NCBI GenBank assembly: GCA_030761205.1
Contig: JAULJL010000001.1
Location: 34,481,145 to 34,545,144 of the forward strand
Direction: 5' to 3'
From: Fremontodendron californicum
Taxonomy: Eukaryota; Streptophyta; Magnoliopsida; Malvales; Malvaceae
DNA length: 64,000 nucleotides
The notes under the pieces are model-generated. The model had not been told where the DNA came from. It did not search any database and saw only the letters and a program-made list of their open reading frames with translations. Shown here piece by piece: positions 1-12,563 of the stretch. The translations under genes were made by a program, and so were the position numbers. How positions within the stretch are numbered: position 1 is the first letter of the stretch; each line of letters opens with the position of its first letter.

Positions 1-481
1 AACAAAGAAAAAAATATTGGAGACTCTCTTAAGGACTTACAAACAGTAGCTAAAACTTCTAAAACCTTGGAAAAAAATTGGCAAAGTAAAAAAAAAAAAA
101 TACAAAGGTAGAATAATCAATTTGACAACTCTTTAATTTTCCACAACTATGCTCAAGTGAGCATGACTTTGAGCCATTGATTGGCCTAAGTCATAAATCA
201 TGTGGCATGATATGATATGCATGAACATACAGCAAATTGAATGCACAAAATGCATGATTTAAAACCTAAATGACATAAGGCATAAAGAATATGGATTAGA
301 CCTAACATGAACTTGCATGGCAATAAATGCAACCTAAGTCTAAACATGCATGAAGTGCATGGCAGTACTAATGAAACCTAGACCTAAAGAATGCATGGCA
401 ATAACACAAATACATAGTATGCTAATTTAAAATACACAAACTCATGACATGGAAATGCAAACAAATCAACAAGCAAGATGA
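1..481 (-). repeat. Fragment of the 3' LTR of the Ogre-like element
   Basis: Nearly identical to 9334-9811 (shared landmarks: GAGACTCTCTTAAGGAC, CTCAAGTGAGCATGACTTTG, GTGGCATGATATGATATGC). The match stops at about 481 (GCAAGATGAAAA) and continues directly into the protease reading frame, which therefore ends in LTR-derived codons. Only LTR interior is present; the LTR's right part is deleted and its left part lies outside the window. Confidence 0.85.
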
Positions 482-499
482 AAACTCCAAAGATCGAAA

Positions 500-1973
500 G
501 GAGCATTCCACAGCATCTTCGTTTAGCTCAATGTAAGGGGAACTAATAGATGAAGAGGCTATGATGTCCTCTTCTCCCGACATAGTGACCAAACGTCCCT
601 CCATCACAAACTTCAGCTTTTGGTGGAGAGATGAGGGTACAGCCCCAGCAGAATGTATCCAAGGCCTTCCTAATAAGCAATTATAGGACGAGGTAATATC
701 CATGACTTGGAAATTCACCTTATAGGTACAAGGACCTATCTCCATCGGGACCTCAATAGTTCCCATTACCTCCCGTCTAGTTCCATCAAAAGCTCTAACT
801 ACCGTGCAACTTGGCAATATATAAGAAATATCAACTTGCAATTTAGACAGGGTTGCCAAGGGCATCACATTTAACGAAGATTCGTTATCCAAAAGCACTC
901 TTGGTAGTATGTGCCCCTTGCAAGTGGTTGTTATGTGAAGAGCCTTTGTTGATCCAATACCATTGGGTGGTATTTCATCATAACTGAAATATATGTGATC
1001 GTCTACTGCAATGTTTCCCACCAGCCTATCTATTTTCTCCACCAATATGTTATTGGCCACATATGCCTTATTTAGAACTCTTAACAAGGCATTTCTGTGT
1101 GGCTCCGAATTCAGCAGTAATGATAGGATCGAAATCCTTGCTGGTTGACACTGAAATTGCTCGACCACACTATATTCACTATGCTTTATGAATTTTAAAA
1201 ACTCGCAAAGCCTCATTTTCGATCATCGGCTCTTTTATCTTGTTAACCGGGGGTGACCCCCTTTCTACTTCTTTTGACGAATCCATCTCAATATGGATTG
1301 GTTCAGCTGCCTTCTTCCCTTTATCCATTCCTCCATTCTTTCTCGTTGATCCCTGTTCAACAACCTCAAGGGCATAACACCTTCCACTCCGTGTTAAGTG
1401 CCCCACTCCTGTGATATCTTGCTGACTCGAAGACCCTAGCATAACCATGCTATAGTCATACTTCCACGGTGCAGCTTTGTTTTCCTTGTATGAAAAGGAA
1501 GAAGGCAATTTTATGATTAACTTAGGCGCAATTTCCTCAACAACTGGCATAACTTTCTCGTCTGGTTCATCGTAATAGATGACCAAAGGTCTTCCCACCC
1601 CGTAGCCACTTGCATTCTCAATAACCTCTACTTCCTCCTCTATTTCCTCGTAAAACTGGGCCTCACCCTCATCCATCATCTTTTGGACTTTAGCCAAAAA
1701 GTCCCCGCATTCCTGTATGATATGACCTTTACATCTATGGAACGAGCACCAATTCTCCACCCTGTTTGCAACCATTTTTAAACTGTCTCCATCCTCCACC
1801 ATTCCTGCTTTAACCATTTCGACCCATACTTTTATCATTGGAGTCTTGACTTCACTGACATACCTTTTTATCCTTCTGACTTCCCCTGTCAATACTACAT
1901 TTACTTGATTCTCAGCATGATCGAGCAATGAATTTCCCACTACATTTGGCCCATTCTTTAACCCAAATTTCAC
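500..1973 (-). pseudogene. gag C-terminus and retropepsin of the Ogre-like element, with LTR read-through
   Basis: The open segment 1973-1179 carries the zinc-knuckle-like motif and a linker with HLTRSGRCY, a short motif that precedes protease in this lineage. It overlaps in another frame the segment 1216-422, which holds the aspartic protease: GHILPRVLLDNESSLNVMPL, then TRREVMGTIEVPMEIG and NCLLGRPWIHSAGAVPS. The flap and ILGRPW-like motif are typical. The catalytic loop reads D-N-E-S where the family normally has D-N-G-S or D-T/S-G, so the active site looks mutated. Downstream of ECSFRSLEFSS the frame runs into LTR sequence, marking the deletion junction. Nothing of RT or integrase follows. 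Confidence 0.78.
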
Positions 1974-1979
1974 AACCCC

Positions 1980-3637
1980 GAAATTGATCAGACTTTAGAC
2001 TTTTTTTTTAAGGCAATGCAATCCTCAATTGAATGCCCCTGAATCCCCGCGTGATACACACAGTTAGCATTTGCGTTGTACCATTTTAGGTATGGCGATG
2101 TTAGAGGTTTATGGTATACGGGTGCAACAAGTTGACCCTACAACAATTTGGGATATAGTTCACCATAAGTGGTAGGAATCGGGTCAAATTAGGGTTTTTT
2201 ATCATTCCTTGGTGAACGTTGGTCATTGTACACGGTACTCTGAGCATTTGGGACAGTGTTTCGAGGAAGATTTATCTGTGGGGACATGCCATTTGGAAAT
2301 GGTTGTTGTGGTATATTGGTATAAGGGAATGGATTTTGAGTAAGGTGGTTCACATTGGGGTAGTAAGGATTATACCCCAGGTAAGGTGTGTAGGGTGTAG
2401 AAGGTGCATAGGATATAGAAGGAGTATAGGGCCTGGGAGGTGTATATGATGTAGGAGGTGCATAGGGATATTGGTTGATGCTAACTGCGTGAGTTTCCTC
2501 TTTCTTCTTAGCAGGAAATACCTTCTTCGGAGTGGCAGACTCACCCCCCTCCATTTTTCCATTCTTGATGACAGTCTCAATCATTTCACCGGATATAACC
2601 ATATCTGCTAAATTCTTAGTGGCACTCCCCACCAATTTATCATAATATGGTGCCTTTAAAGTATTGATAAAAAGCACCATTGTTTCTTTGCTGGTTAAAG
2701 GGGGTTTCACTTGAGTGGCCAGGTCCCTCCACCTTTGAGGGTACTCCTTGAAACTCTCAATAGTCTTCTTCTCCATGTTTTACAGTGACAGCCTGTCAGG
2801 TACCATATCAGACACATGCTTATAATGCTCCATAAAGGCCCTAGCTAAATCCATCCAAGAATGGATCTTAGTCCGAGTCAGTTGATTATACCATCGGGTT
2901 GCAAACCCCGTCAAACTATCCTGAAAGCAGTGGATACAGTTTTTCATCATCATCATGTCCTGTCATTTTTTTGCAGTACATGGTCAGGTGTGTTGATGGG
3001 TTGGTAGTCCCATTATATTTCTCAAAATCGGGTACTTTAAACTTGGGATGAATCACCAAGCCATGTATCAAGCTCATTTCTTTAGCATCCAGACTGCCAA
3101 ATAACTCTACCCCCTCTATTACTCTTAATCTCTCTTCCAGCAACTAATACTTCTTCTGGGATTCTACAGTTTCCATCTTTTCCAGCTCAGCCAACCTTGC
3201 CTTTTCTTTCTCAGCCAGTTCCTCAAAGTCCGGAACATCAATAATATCACTTGGCCAGCCCCAATATTACCTTTTCCAGGAGCATAATTCTGTGCTTCAG
3301 TCGCTGGTTGGATATAAACATAGGAGGTTGTCCCAATTGGCAACTCATTTCCCATATGCTGGGATGCTTGGCCCTTCTGCTGCACTATTTCAGGTTGACC
3401 TTCCTCATTTACCACCCCTTTTCCTGTGATCAAATTCTCCCCTCGCCCTTTCTGTCTCATCATGGCATTTATCATTTCTATAAGTTTAGCCATTTGTTCC
3501 CTTGATTCCTCCTGAGACTTAATCAGCTGTTCCTGTAGTTCCCTTTGAACCCATTCCATCCTCTCAATACGAGCAAGATGATCATTCTCCATGATCCTAG
3601 CTTGAGATCTAGTGTTGTAGTAGTGTCGAAAATCCAT
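1980..3637 (-). pseudogene. gag of the Ogre-like element, broken
   Basis: Begins MDFRHYYNTRSQARIMEND at 3637 and is followed by a glutamine/glutamate-rich helix (WVQRELQEQLIKSQEESREQ). Later pieces carry the retrotransposon gag core: FKVPDFEKYNGTTNPSTHL (about 3040), then ESFKEYPQRWRDLATQVKPP (about 2755), LFINTLKAPYYDKLVG and LADMVISGEMIE. A low-complexity Pro/Tyr-rich tail follows (SYTPPRPYTPSISYAP, about 2440-2380). Breaks occur near 3170, 2916-2776 and 2189. The zinc-knuckle-like C-x2-H-x4-H-x4-C (CSFHRCKGHIIQEC, about 1750-1715) lies downstream in the next open segment. Gag packages element RNA; this copy cannot make a full protein. Confidence 0.75.
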
Positions 3638-3689
3638 TTCTTTTGGAATGCACCCGATTTTACCTTAAGTTTTAAAAAACAATGGATTA

Positions 3690-3935
3690 TAATTTATTGA
3701 CACATTTTTTATATTTTATTAAAAATGAATGAATGACTAAATGTGAATGAATGAACAAATAAAATGAATAAATAAATGACTAAGTATATGAATATGAAAG
3801 AATAAATGAATGAATGAACAAGTAAAATGAATAAATAAGTGGCTAAGTATATGAATATGAAAGAATAATCATAAAAAAAAATGAATGATTGTAACTATGG
3901 ATAAAAGTACGAATGAACAAACAAAATATATAAAA
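3690..3935. repeat. Degenerate AATG/AATA-rich tandem tract between ORF1 and gag
   Basis: Repeating AATGAATGAATG, AAATAAATGACTAAG and GTATATGAATATGAAAG units occur at least twice in tandem. It is non-coding and lies in the spacer between the ORF1 and gag remnants. Confidence 0.6.
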
Positions 3936-4137
3936 ATATTAATGCATTTGAAAGTATTGGCCCTGAGATAATTCCAACCAAACGGTCTTTCATTGATTTC
4001 CTAGAACTAAATACATCAAAGATAAAATAAAAGGATCATTGCATAAGACAATTCCATAATTTGCCTATCTATTTGAAAATGCTGTTACAAAATACTAGTC
4101 TTATAGTAACTCCCTCGAATCTTGGACTTTCTTTCAC

Positions 4138-5776
4138 AGTCCTCTTTTGATTGCCTTGCTTTTCAATCTGACCCCTACTTGTTCATGGCTCCTAGACATG
4201 TCAGCAGAAACATCACTATGTAAACCCTCCTTAGCTTGCTTTTCCAGTTGATTGGCTCGGGCTTCTTCATGCTTTGCTCTCTCTTTCCAATAGTTATTCT
4301 CCTTCTTAAGGTTTTTGACCTCTTGCTCCCATTCCCCTGAAGTCTTGAAGGTCCCTTCAAATCTGAGCTCGAAGCGGTACCTTTTGTTTTCTAAGTGCAA
4401 GTCCCTGAGATCTCCCTTAACAGTGTCCCTTTCTCTCTTGATCTTTTCTTTTTCTCTTTCCCGAGCTGATTCCTTATTTTTCATGTCCTCAACCTCTTCT
4501 TGCAGTCAGGCAATCTCTTTGCTCATTTGGGCCTTTTCTTTTTTGAATTTTGCCCTTGCAATTTCTAACTCTGATGACACTTCCTTTGGTGGCGAATTCA
4601 TGAACTGAACCTCTTCCCCATCCGATGTCAACAACCTATCATTAACCCTCAATTCCCTCCATACCAGGTAGTTAGGTGTGACGATGTCGGCATATCGAGC
4701 CACTTTTGTTCATTGAGTTTTCTTCCATGCTTCAATCACTGCACGCACCTTACCAGAATACCCATCCTCTCCATAAGTAAACTCTGATAATCCTAGTTTA
4801 TGAGTCGCGGGTGTGAAATGTCGAGATTCGACCTGTCTTTGCACCAACAAAGGTGCATAACTCAAAGACCCCCAAATTTCGAGTAGTGGAACTCTCGGGT
4901 TGTCCCCACATTTATACATAATCGGCATAGGAACCATCCATGGAGCTCTCCAAGTTACCATCTCCCTTTTTAGATTCCAGAACATGTTGACCCATCTCTC
5001 TTCATCTTTGTCTTCAGGCCAATCATTTCTAAGGAATTCCCTAATCGAAACTAAAGAATTCATGTACGATTTGAAAAAAAACCTCTTCTATCTTCCAAAA
5101 GTGACTTTGAGTCCAAATATAAAGGAGTTGTACACACCCCTTGATTCTCCATTGTCCTTCCCTTTTACAAAAATTCAAAGATCGGATAGTTTCAGCTATG
5201 ATGGCCGGAGATGGGTTAAGTTTCTGTTCCAACTTTTCAAAGAAATCAAACATGGCTATATCCACATGACCCAATATCTTTGGGAATATGATTAATCCAT
5301 ATATGGCTAAAGCAAAGATATCCATGTCCCGTGATCCTAGCCACTTTCCTCTTAAAACCTGAAGGTTTCACTTCCTTCAAATATACCCGATCAGGATTAG
5401 GACACTTAATACGTAACAGTGTTGAATATTCTTCAATAAGTGGGGTCATATCCTCCTTGTTAAAAGTAAAACATCTATAAGTAGGATTCCAAAACTGTAC
5501 CATAGCCTGAATCAACCCACTATTGACCCTAATCGAAATTAAAAGTGCCATATCTCCATATTTCTGAGAGAAGCCTTCTTTCTCTAATATATTCCACTGA
5601 TTCCAAATGTCGGCTAAACCTCGGAGATTATTTTGTCTAAAATCTATTTTTACCTTTTCCGGCAATATAGACACGTAATCTTTCTTTAGGAAATCGCCTT
5701 TCTCTCTCTGATCTTTTTCCGATCGTGCCCTAACTACTACATGATTTTCTTTCACTGAAATAACCTGACACTCCAT
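4138..5776 (-). pseudogene. Extra ORF upstream of gag (Ogre ORF1-like, DUF7745-like), broken
   Basis: Consecutive minus-strand pieces (about 5776-5330, 5325-5041, 5063-4710, 4703-4506, 4484-4134) read as one protein of roughly 540 residues interrupted by frameshifts near 5330 and 5050 and by a stop near 4506. The N-terminal half has the pattern seen in plant proteins I know as DUF7745: a segment with WNQW, KYGDMALL, VQFWNPTYRCFTFN, then EEYSTLLRI. The C-terminal third is charged and heptad-like (EREKEKIKRERDTVKGDL, NLKKENNYWKERAKHEEARA), a likely coiled coil. Its position between PBS and gag matches Ogre ORF1, whose function is unknown. The presumed start is the methionine at 5776 (MECQVISVKE). 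Family assignment rests on recalled motif similarity. Confidence 0.65.
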
Positions 5777-6314
5777 GAAAGTCCTTTTGGTTGATGACTA
5801 TACTGAGGCCAATAAACTTCAAGTGTATGATGGTGTCTATGATGTATGTCAAACAAAACAAAAATAAATAAATTAGTAAAGAAATGAATTCACAAATATA
5901 ACACAAATAACAACATGCTTTTAGAAAAAAAGTCTCGAAAATTTTAACAGAGTTTTGGCATTATGACACCTTTGGGACAAAATAATAAACTTATTACGAG
6001 CGATATGATGTTCGTTCATTATTACACAATTTGTAAAATCTAACATATAGAAATATGGTAAAAGGTTGGAAATGTTCCTCCATGTGTTCTTAACTTCGGG
6101 TATCTAACGAAAATTCGGCATGGTTTCGCCTAGGTTCACTATATGAAGGTGAATTGGTTCTAAAGGCCCAGAATTGTTCCTCACTGTCGCATGTGAAGGC
6201 TAGTAAGACACCCCGATAAAAGCGGGTTCAATTCATTAGAGTATATTTTCCTATGCCCATACGGAGGATCATCACGAAGGCATTATGTACTTTATACTCC
6301 GGAAGTGTTTCACT

Positions 6315-6988
6315 TAGGGTTATCGGTACCGTACCGGTATCGGCTGTACCGTACCGGTATCGGCTGTACCGGCCGGTACGTATCGTTTTTAAGGTAAACC
6401 GAAACGGTACGAGTGTTGTTCCATTCCAATTTTGGTACCGGCCCATACCGATCGTACCGGCCTATACGAGTCAATACCGGTCAGTACCGATACGTACCGG
6501 TCCGTACCGATTGGTACAAGATTTTGATTTTTTAAAATTTTTTTATTTTAAAAATTCACTTATTTGAATTTTTAAACAATTTTAATATTTTTTATGTCAT
6601 GATCATTTTTATTTTTTTCATAATTATATTTAAATATATATATGTTCATTAAATTAGGTTATTGAACATAATTAATAATAATTTACTATATTTTTTAACA
6701 TTTTAATATTTATTTTACCTATTTGATGTTTAAAAAATTTAGATATTAAATATTTAAAATTTGTATTTGTATAAAAACATATATATACATGTAATGGATG
6801 TATATTTGTATGTGTATATAATATATTTTTATTAGAAAACTTGAAAATAGGCTATACATATAGATATATGAAAAAATATTTAAAAAAGTCGGTAAACCCG
6901 AAACGGTACGCCGAAACACACCGGTATCGGTACGTATCAGTACCAGAACAAAAATGGTACTCCTACTGGTACGGTACTAACTACCTTG
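6315..6988. mobile_element. hAT-type non-autonomous element, copy A (674 bp, GTACCG-rich ends)
   Basis: Flanked by a perfect 8-bp direct repeat GTTTCACT (6307-6314 and 6989-6996). It begins TAGGGTTATC and ends ACTACCTTG; the subterminal 100-200 bp on both sides are packed with GTACCG/CGGTAC motifs while the middle is AT-rich. It has no coding capacity. The 8-bp duplication and the TAGGG/CAAGG-like ends point to the hAT superfamily. It is inserted between the PBS and ORF1 of the Ogre-like element. Copy B (16885-17497) is the same family in opposite orientation. Confidence 0.8.
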
Positions 6989-7403
6989 GTTTCACTAGCC
7001 CATACGGAGGATCATCACGAAAGCGTAGTTACTTTACTCCAAATTAAAAGGAAAGAACTCGGGTAGAGAGTTCATGTTATGCAAATGCAAATGTAGTGTG
7101 TGCAGAGGAACAAAACAAACTTGTCACCACCTATTCTACACCCCTTATTCTAAATACCCCACTAAAATCAAACAATGTAAAACATCAGTTAAGCAAACAT
7201 ATAAATATACGCGACAAGATAACCATAAAACAATAATAGTATGAATGCATATGAAAATGGACATATTTAAAACATTTTATTATTTTCAAAATTCTCTTTA
7301 TTATTAAAAAAAATATATATGGGAATTAAAATTAAATACCAATTAAACCAACAAAACTGAGACTTTGATAACACATGACTAATTCTAGGCCTGACTCTCT
7401 AAT

Positions 7404-7422
7404 GTCCCCAGCGGAGTCGCCA
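7404..7422 (-). other. Primer binding site of the Ogre-like element
   Basis: The minus strand reads TGGCGACTCCGCTGGGGAC three bases inside the LTR end. It starts with TGG, the complement of a tRNA CCA tail, as a PBS must. From memory this motif is the PBS type used by Ogre elements (tRNA-Arg); the tRNA identity is established knowledge recalled, not tested here. Confidence 0.8.
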
Positions 7423-8129
7423 AGCTGTCGCAACCTAAAAAGTAACAAGTCTCATCGCGAGGCTTTATATTCGTTAAGTATGACATTAAAAAAAAAAACC
7501 GAGCAAAAATCGACTTAATTCCTCTTGAAAAAATGAAGGTTTTGAAAATGACCTTGAAAAAGACATGGAGTCGCCACCAATGTTTTTTAGCTAGGTGTGA
7601 TCGGCCCCTTATTAAAACCGATTTTGTAAAATATTTTAAAATTAATTAAAATATTTTTAAAACCAATTTCAAGTTTGAATTATAAGCCAGAGAAAATCGA
7701 AGAATCGGGTTCGGGACTCGGTTACATGCGGGGAAGGATTAGCACCCCCACAACGCCCGTATAAAACGGTACCTTATTAATCGTGTGTTATCTCAAGTCT
7801 CGATAAAAATTCAGTTTTAAATTTGGTATTTGAAATTAATTCCCAATTTAAAGAAAATAATTCCATTTTTAATTGAAAATGATCTCGAATTTATTAATTC
7901 AAAATTTTCCTATATGCCCCGACAAAATCGGCAAAGTATAGAAATTTTTTTTTATTTGGAAAATCTTCCGAATCATTCTCGTTTTTTGAAAGAAAGATTT
8001 TCCTTTATTAAATGATATTGATGATGTCCTCTCCAGCAAACCCGGTAGAGAACTCATGAATTATTTTAAATCGGGAATATCTTTATTTTATTGAAAATCA
8101 TTATCTTTTTCAAAACATTTTAAAAAAAT

Positions 8130-8520
8130 ATGAACATGAATATGTATGACATAGTAAAGATGATATAACAAAGTCTAGATAATATAATGCAACCTAAATG
8201 ATATGATATAATTTAAATGACATAGCATATTCTAGATGAAATGAAATAACCTATGTGACATAATATATTCTAATGAAATGAATAACCTATGTTACATAAT
8301 ATATTCTAAATGAAATGATATGTCCTAAGTAACATGAAATATTATAAATGAAATAATATATCCTAAATGACATGATATAATTTAATGAAATGATATGATT
8401 TAAATAACATAGCAAATTCAAATGACATGGCATATTTTAAATAATATAATATATATGACATGGAATAATCTAAGTGACATGAAATGATATGAAACATAAA
8501 ATAACGCTTACGAAATATGC
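8130..8520. repeat. AT-rich degenerate tandem repeat inside the Ogre LTR
   Basis: Units of about 35-45 bp built on ATGACATAGCATATTCTA / AATGAAATGATATGTCCTAA recur at least eight times with drift. It is non-coding LTR interior. Confidence 0.65.
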
Positions 8521-11149
8521 ATGAAAATAAAAATAATAATGCATGAACATAGTATATGCTAAATGATGTGACAAAAATAAATTACTAAATAAAAAGCATA
8601 GGATAACATGAAATATTCAAAACCATATGACAAACAATATAACATCATAAAATATAAATCAAAATAATAACAATACCATAGAAATTATCATAGCAAAAAT
8701 CACATATTATATTGTATGCATAAATATGGAAAATGCAATGCATGAAAGTGTATTTTTTCCTTTAAATAAGGAAATCCGTAAACCTAAAAAGATATCCGGC
8801 TACTTTAGGAAAAGACATCAAATTAAATTTTCTAAAATCAAAATACTTTGTGATTGTTTGAAAACAATTTTTTAAATCTTGGAAGAGAATTAAACCCTAG
8901 CCGAATTCCCTTTAAAAATGGCTTTAATTTCCTAAGTTTAAAATCCCAGTCTTGACCACCCTTGACCCGAACTCTATAAAATCATTTTTTAAGTTTAAAA
9001 TGGCCTAGAAACCATCCTAAGACAGTAGCTAAATTTCTTAATCAGCTCCCTCTAAGTAACTTATCCAAAACAGAAAAATAATTTTCCCTCAAATTCAAAT
9101 CTGACTCTACTGTCCAGTTTTAAAACACAATTTTTTAACCTATTTTTAAATTTTCAAAAAAATCTAAAAAAAAAATATAATGGAGACTTAGAACATGCAA
9201 AACTACACAGAAAAAAATTGACTTAATTTTCTGATTAAAGATGACTTCCCAGAAAAATTGGGAAAGTTAGAAAAGTGGGTGAAAACTGTTTTGCCAAAAC
9301 ACATTTTTTTGCCTTTGATAAAATCATTTAAAAAACAAATTAAAAATATTGGAGACTCTCTTAAGGACCTAAAAACAATAGCTAAAACTTCTAAAAACGT
9401 GGATAAAAATTGGCTAAGTAAAAAAAAATACAAAGGTAGAATAATCAATTTGACAACTCTTTAGTTTTCCACAACTATGCTCAAGTGAGCATGACTTTGA
9501 GCCATTGATTGGCCTAAGTCATAAATCATGTGGCATGATATGATATGCATGAACATACAGCAAATTGAATGCACGAAATGCATGATTTAAAACCTAAATG
9601 ACATAAGGCATAAAGAATATGGCGTAGACCTAACATGAACTTGCATGGCAATAAATGCAACCTAAGTCTAAACATGCATGAAATGCATGGCAATACTAAT
9701 GAAACCTAGACCTAAAGAATGCATGGCAATAACACAAATACATAGTATGCTAATTTAAAATACACAAACTCATGGCATGGAAATGCAAACAAATCAACAA
9801 GCAAGATGAAAATGCACATACAATGCAAAGAAAATGGAAGTAGTCGAATGGTCATGAGCTCCAAATGATGATATTCTATCATGGCATTTTCACAAACATA
9901 TGGCATACTAAATCAAGATACACAAACTCATGGCATGAAAATGCAAACAAGTCAACAAGTAAGATGAAAATGCACATGCAAAGCAAAGCAAAGAACATGG
10001 AGGTGTCCGAATGGTCCTAAGCTCAAAATGATGATATTCTATCATGGCATTGTCACAAACACATGACATACTAAAATGCAAGGCTAAAAAGAAACATGCT
10101 AAAACATGCAAATATGAAGTAAAGGCATGAACACAACTAGGCATTTTCATAAACACATAGAATAGTAAAATGCAAATCATGAACAAACTCAAACGTTTTG
10201 AAAACAGAAAATTAAAAAAAAAAAGTAAACATGAATACAAGATTAAATAATTAAAAAATAGAGGTAAGTAAGTAGAAATATCAAAACAAACTCCATGCTT
10301 TAGTTATTTTTAGAAAAATGTAGAACATCAAAACATGCTAGACCTTACAAGCAACATGAAATAAAAATCAAACAACAAACATAAGAAAAAATATGACCAT
10401 CCGGCCACTTCAAAAACAAGTAAAAAAATTGGTTTTTTCAAAGTCTTTCAAGAAAACACCAAAGAGAAGGTTGAAGAGAAAGCTTAAAAACACTTATTTC
10501 AAAATAAAAATCAAAATAAACTCACCAAATATCAAATGAAAACAGCAAATCAAGGATGGAAATGCAAAAAAAGTACAAGAGTATGGTGTCTTTTAGCTAC
10601 CTCTAAAAGCTATATTGCAAGCTTTTCCTCTTCTTACTTTCTTTACCTTTCTAAAATTTCTATTTGCTTTTCAAAAATGGAGAGAAATCAGCCAAGCAAG
10701 AGTGAAAAAAATGAAAGAGACCCCCACCTTAGTGATGGCCGGTTGGTATATGGAAGAGTGTAGGAGGTTCTAGAATTTTTTAAATCAATTTGATCCTATG
10801 GCCTTTAATCCAAGATGCTTTCTATGTAAAATTCTCACCCTTAGATTGGAATAATCAGCTCCTAAATATGATTTCATGAAGATGATTTCATAAATAGGAT
10901 CATAAATATGACATCATCCCTCTCCATCCATTGGTCCATGTGTTGCAAATTCAAAGGCTTGATCACAAAAATAACTACCTTCCTCTTCTCTCTTGGCCCT
11001 TAAATGAAAAAAATCAGAAAATATCCAATTCCCCATGGGCCTTGTTCGGCTGCCCCTTCACCTTCTCAGCCCACAGTTCACTTTTTTAATTGCAAGAAAA
11101 GGCCCTTTTTCGGTTTCTTCGATAAAATTACCTTTTTGACCATCGAACC

Positions 11150-11775
11150 TAAATAAATAGCAAACGGACTCCAAATTAAAATTTTATTTTTTCAATACTT
11201 CCAAAATGATAAAAAAAAATTTGAATTCTGGAAGTTTTCAAAAATTTTCAAGCCCATTCGCTATTTTTTTAGATTTTTCTGCCAAAATTACCCTTTTGTG
11301 CACCCAAACTTTTACCATTTTGTAAACAAGCTCCAAATCTGGATTTTTCTTCACCAATCTATTTAAAAATAAATTAAAAGTGAGATATACAAATTTTCAA
11401 AATTTTTCGAACTCATTTTCCATTTTTTCGGGATTTATCTACTTGAATTTCTACATAATGGGCTCGAGATTTGCCATTTTGTGAACGAACTCCGAATTCA
11501 GATTTTCTTTCACCAATCTCTTCCAAATAATTTAAGAGTTAGATCTAAAAAATTTTATAATTTTTGGAGCTCATTTGCTATTTTTTCGGGATTTATCTTT
11601 TTGAATTTAAGCATAGTAGGCCCGAGTTTTGCCATTTTTGCAAACGAGCTTCGAATCCCGATTTTTCTTCTCCAATCTCTTCCAAATGATTTAAGAATGA
11701 GATCTGCAAATTTTCAGAATTTTTGGAGCCTATTTGGTATTTTTCCCAAATTTTCCAGTTTTACCCTTTTGCCTC
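11150..11775. repeat. About 157-bp diverged tandem repeats in the Ogre LTR
   Basis: Blocks with CCATTTTGTGAACGAACTCC, TTTCACCAATCTCTTCCAAA and TTCGGGATTTATCT recur about every 157 bp (for instance GGGATTTATCT near 11431 and 11588), with an older, more diverged unit before them. Open frames crossing this tract are side effects of the repeat. Confidence 0.65.
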
Positions 11776-12377
11776 CGAAGCCCGATTTTGCTCAAAACAA
11801 GTCTGATTTTTAGATTTTCTTTTTCTGGGCCTTTTTCATATAATTAATTGGAGTTGGTCCAGAAACTCCCAATTTTTACAATCAAATTCCCCTCCGATTT
11901 GATTTTTCCTTTTTCCACTATCGTGAATCTCCTCATTTTTCCGTTTTTACTCCAATCGACTTTTTTCTAGGAATTTCTTCAAACTGAGCCTTGGGCTATC
12001 CTTGTTTACTCACTCATCATCAATTAGGGGCTTTAATTTTTCCGAATCGAATCATTTCTGCAATTTTCCCCAATTTCACCAAAATCCACTAAAATCCCTA
12101 ATTCTCGGTTTTCTCCTGAATTGACTTTTCCTTCAGTTTTTCTTCCAAGTAGCTTCTCCATTACCCGTAGCCAGTGCTTATCTTTCATTTGGACCTTCAA
12201 TTTTGACCAATTTGATCGTTTAAGTAATTTTCCCTAAATTTTTTAAACTAGGGTTTTCTTTCTACTGAATCTTCGTAACCCAACTTCCGAACTCCATATC
12301 TTTCGATGTAGACCTCGAATTATCAAAATTCTTTCCCCATTTTTCAATTGATCTTCAAATCTTGATTTGAAAGTGGC

Positions 12378-12413
12378 TTGACTTTTTTAGTAGTTGACTT
12401 TTTGGGTTTGACT
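12378..12413. promoter_or_regulatory. Cluster of three W-box cores near the 5' end of the Ogre LTR
   Basis: TTGACT occurs at 12378-12383, 12394-12399 and 12408-12413, each followed by a T-run, 150-185 bp inside the LTR's 5' end, where U3 regulatory sequence is expected. TTGAC is the core of WRKY-factor binding sites. Function is inferred only from motif and position. Confidence 0.4.
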
Positions 12414-12563
12414 TTTTCAAGTTTGATTTTTTATGCTTGCCTTCTTAGACTAAGTTTCGGAGTACCACCTGCAGTATGAGAAAAGCTTTTTTGCATTCTG
12501 AAATAACAGTTTAGGAAGAAAACATACTTGTTTTAGTGGTTCGAACAAAATTCGATGTCTACA

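Larger units (their letters stand above)
1..12563 (-). mobile_element. Truncated Ogre-like (Tat lineage) Ty3/gypsy retrotransposon
   Basis: Read on the minus strand the order is 5' LTR (12563 to 7426), PBS (7422 to 7404), an extra ORF (about 5776 to 4138), gag (about 3637 to 1980), protease (1216 to about 500), then a piece of the second LTR (481 to 1). A very long LTR plus an ORF upstream of gag are the hallmarks of the Ogre group. Reverse transcriptase, RNase H, integrase, the polypurine tract and the 5' part of the 3' LTR are missing: protease sequence runs straight into LTR-interior sequence at about 481/482, so an internal deletion joined them. The element interrupts a second gypsy element exactly at 12563/12564. 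The coding regions carry frameshifts and stops, so it is dead. The left end lies outside the window. Assignment to Ogre is inference from architecture; a related Tat-lineage element is the alternative. Confidence 0.8.
7426..12563 (-). repeat. 5' LTR of the Ogre-like element, 5138 bp
   Basis: On the minus strand it begins TGTAGACATCGAATTTTG and ends GGTTGCGACA, three bases before the PBS. The TG...CA ends and the size (about 5.1 kb) fit an Ogre LTR. Positions about 9334-9811 match 1-481 nearly base for base, which identifies the left fragment as the other LTR. The LTR contains no convincing gene; it holds the AT-rich tandem tract and the diverged roughly 157-bp repeats listed separately. Confidence 0.78.
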
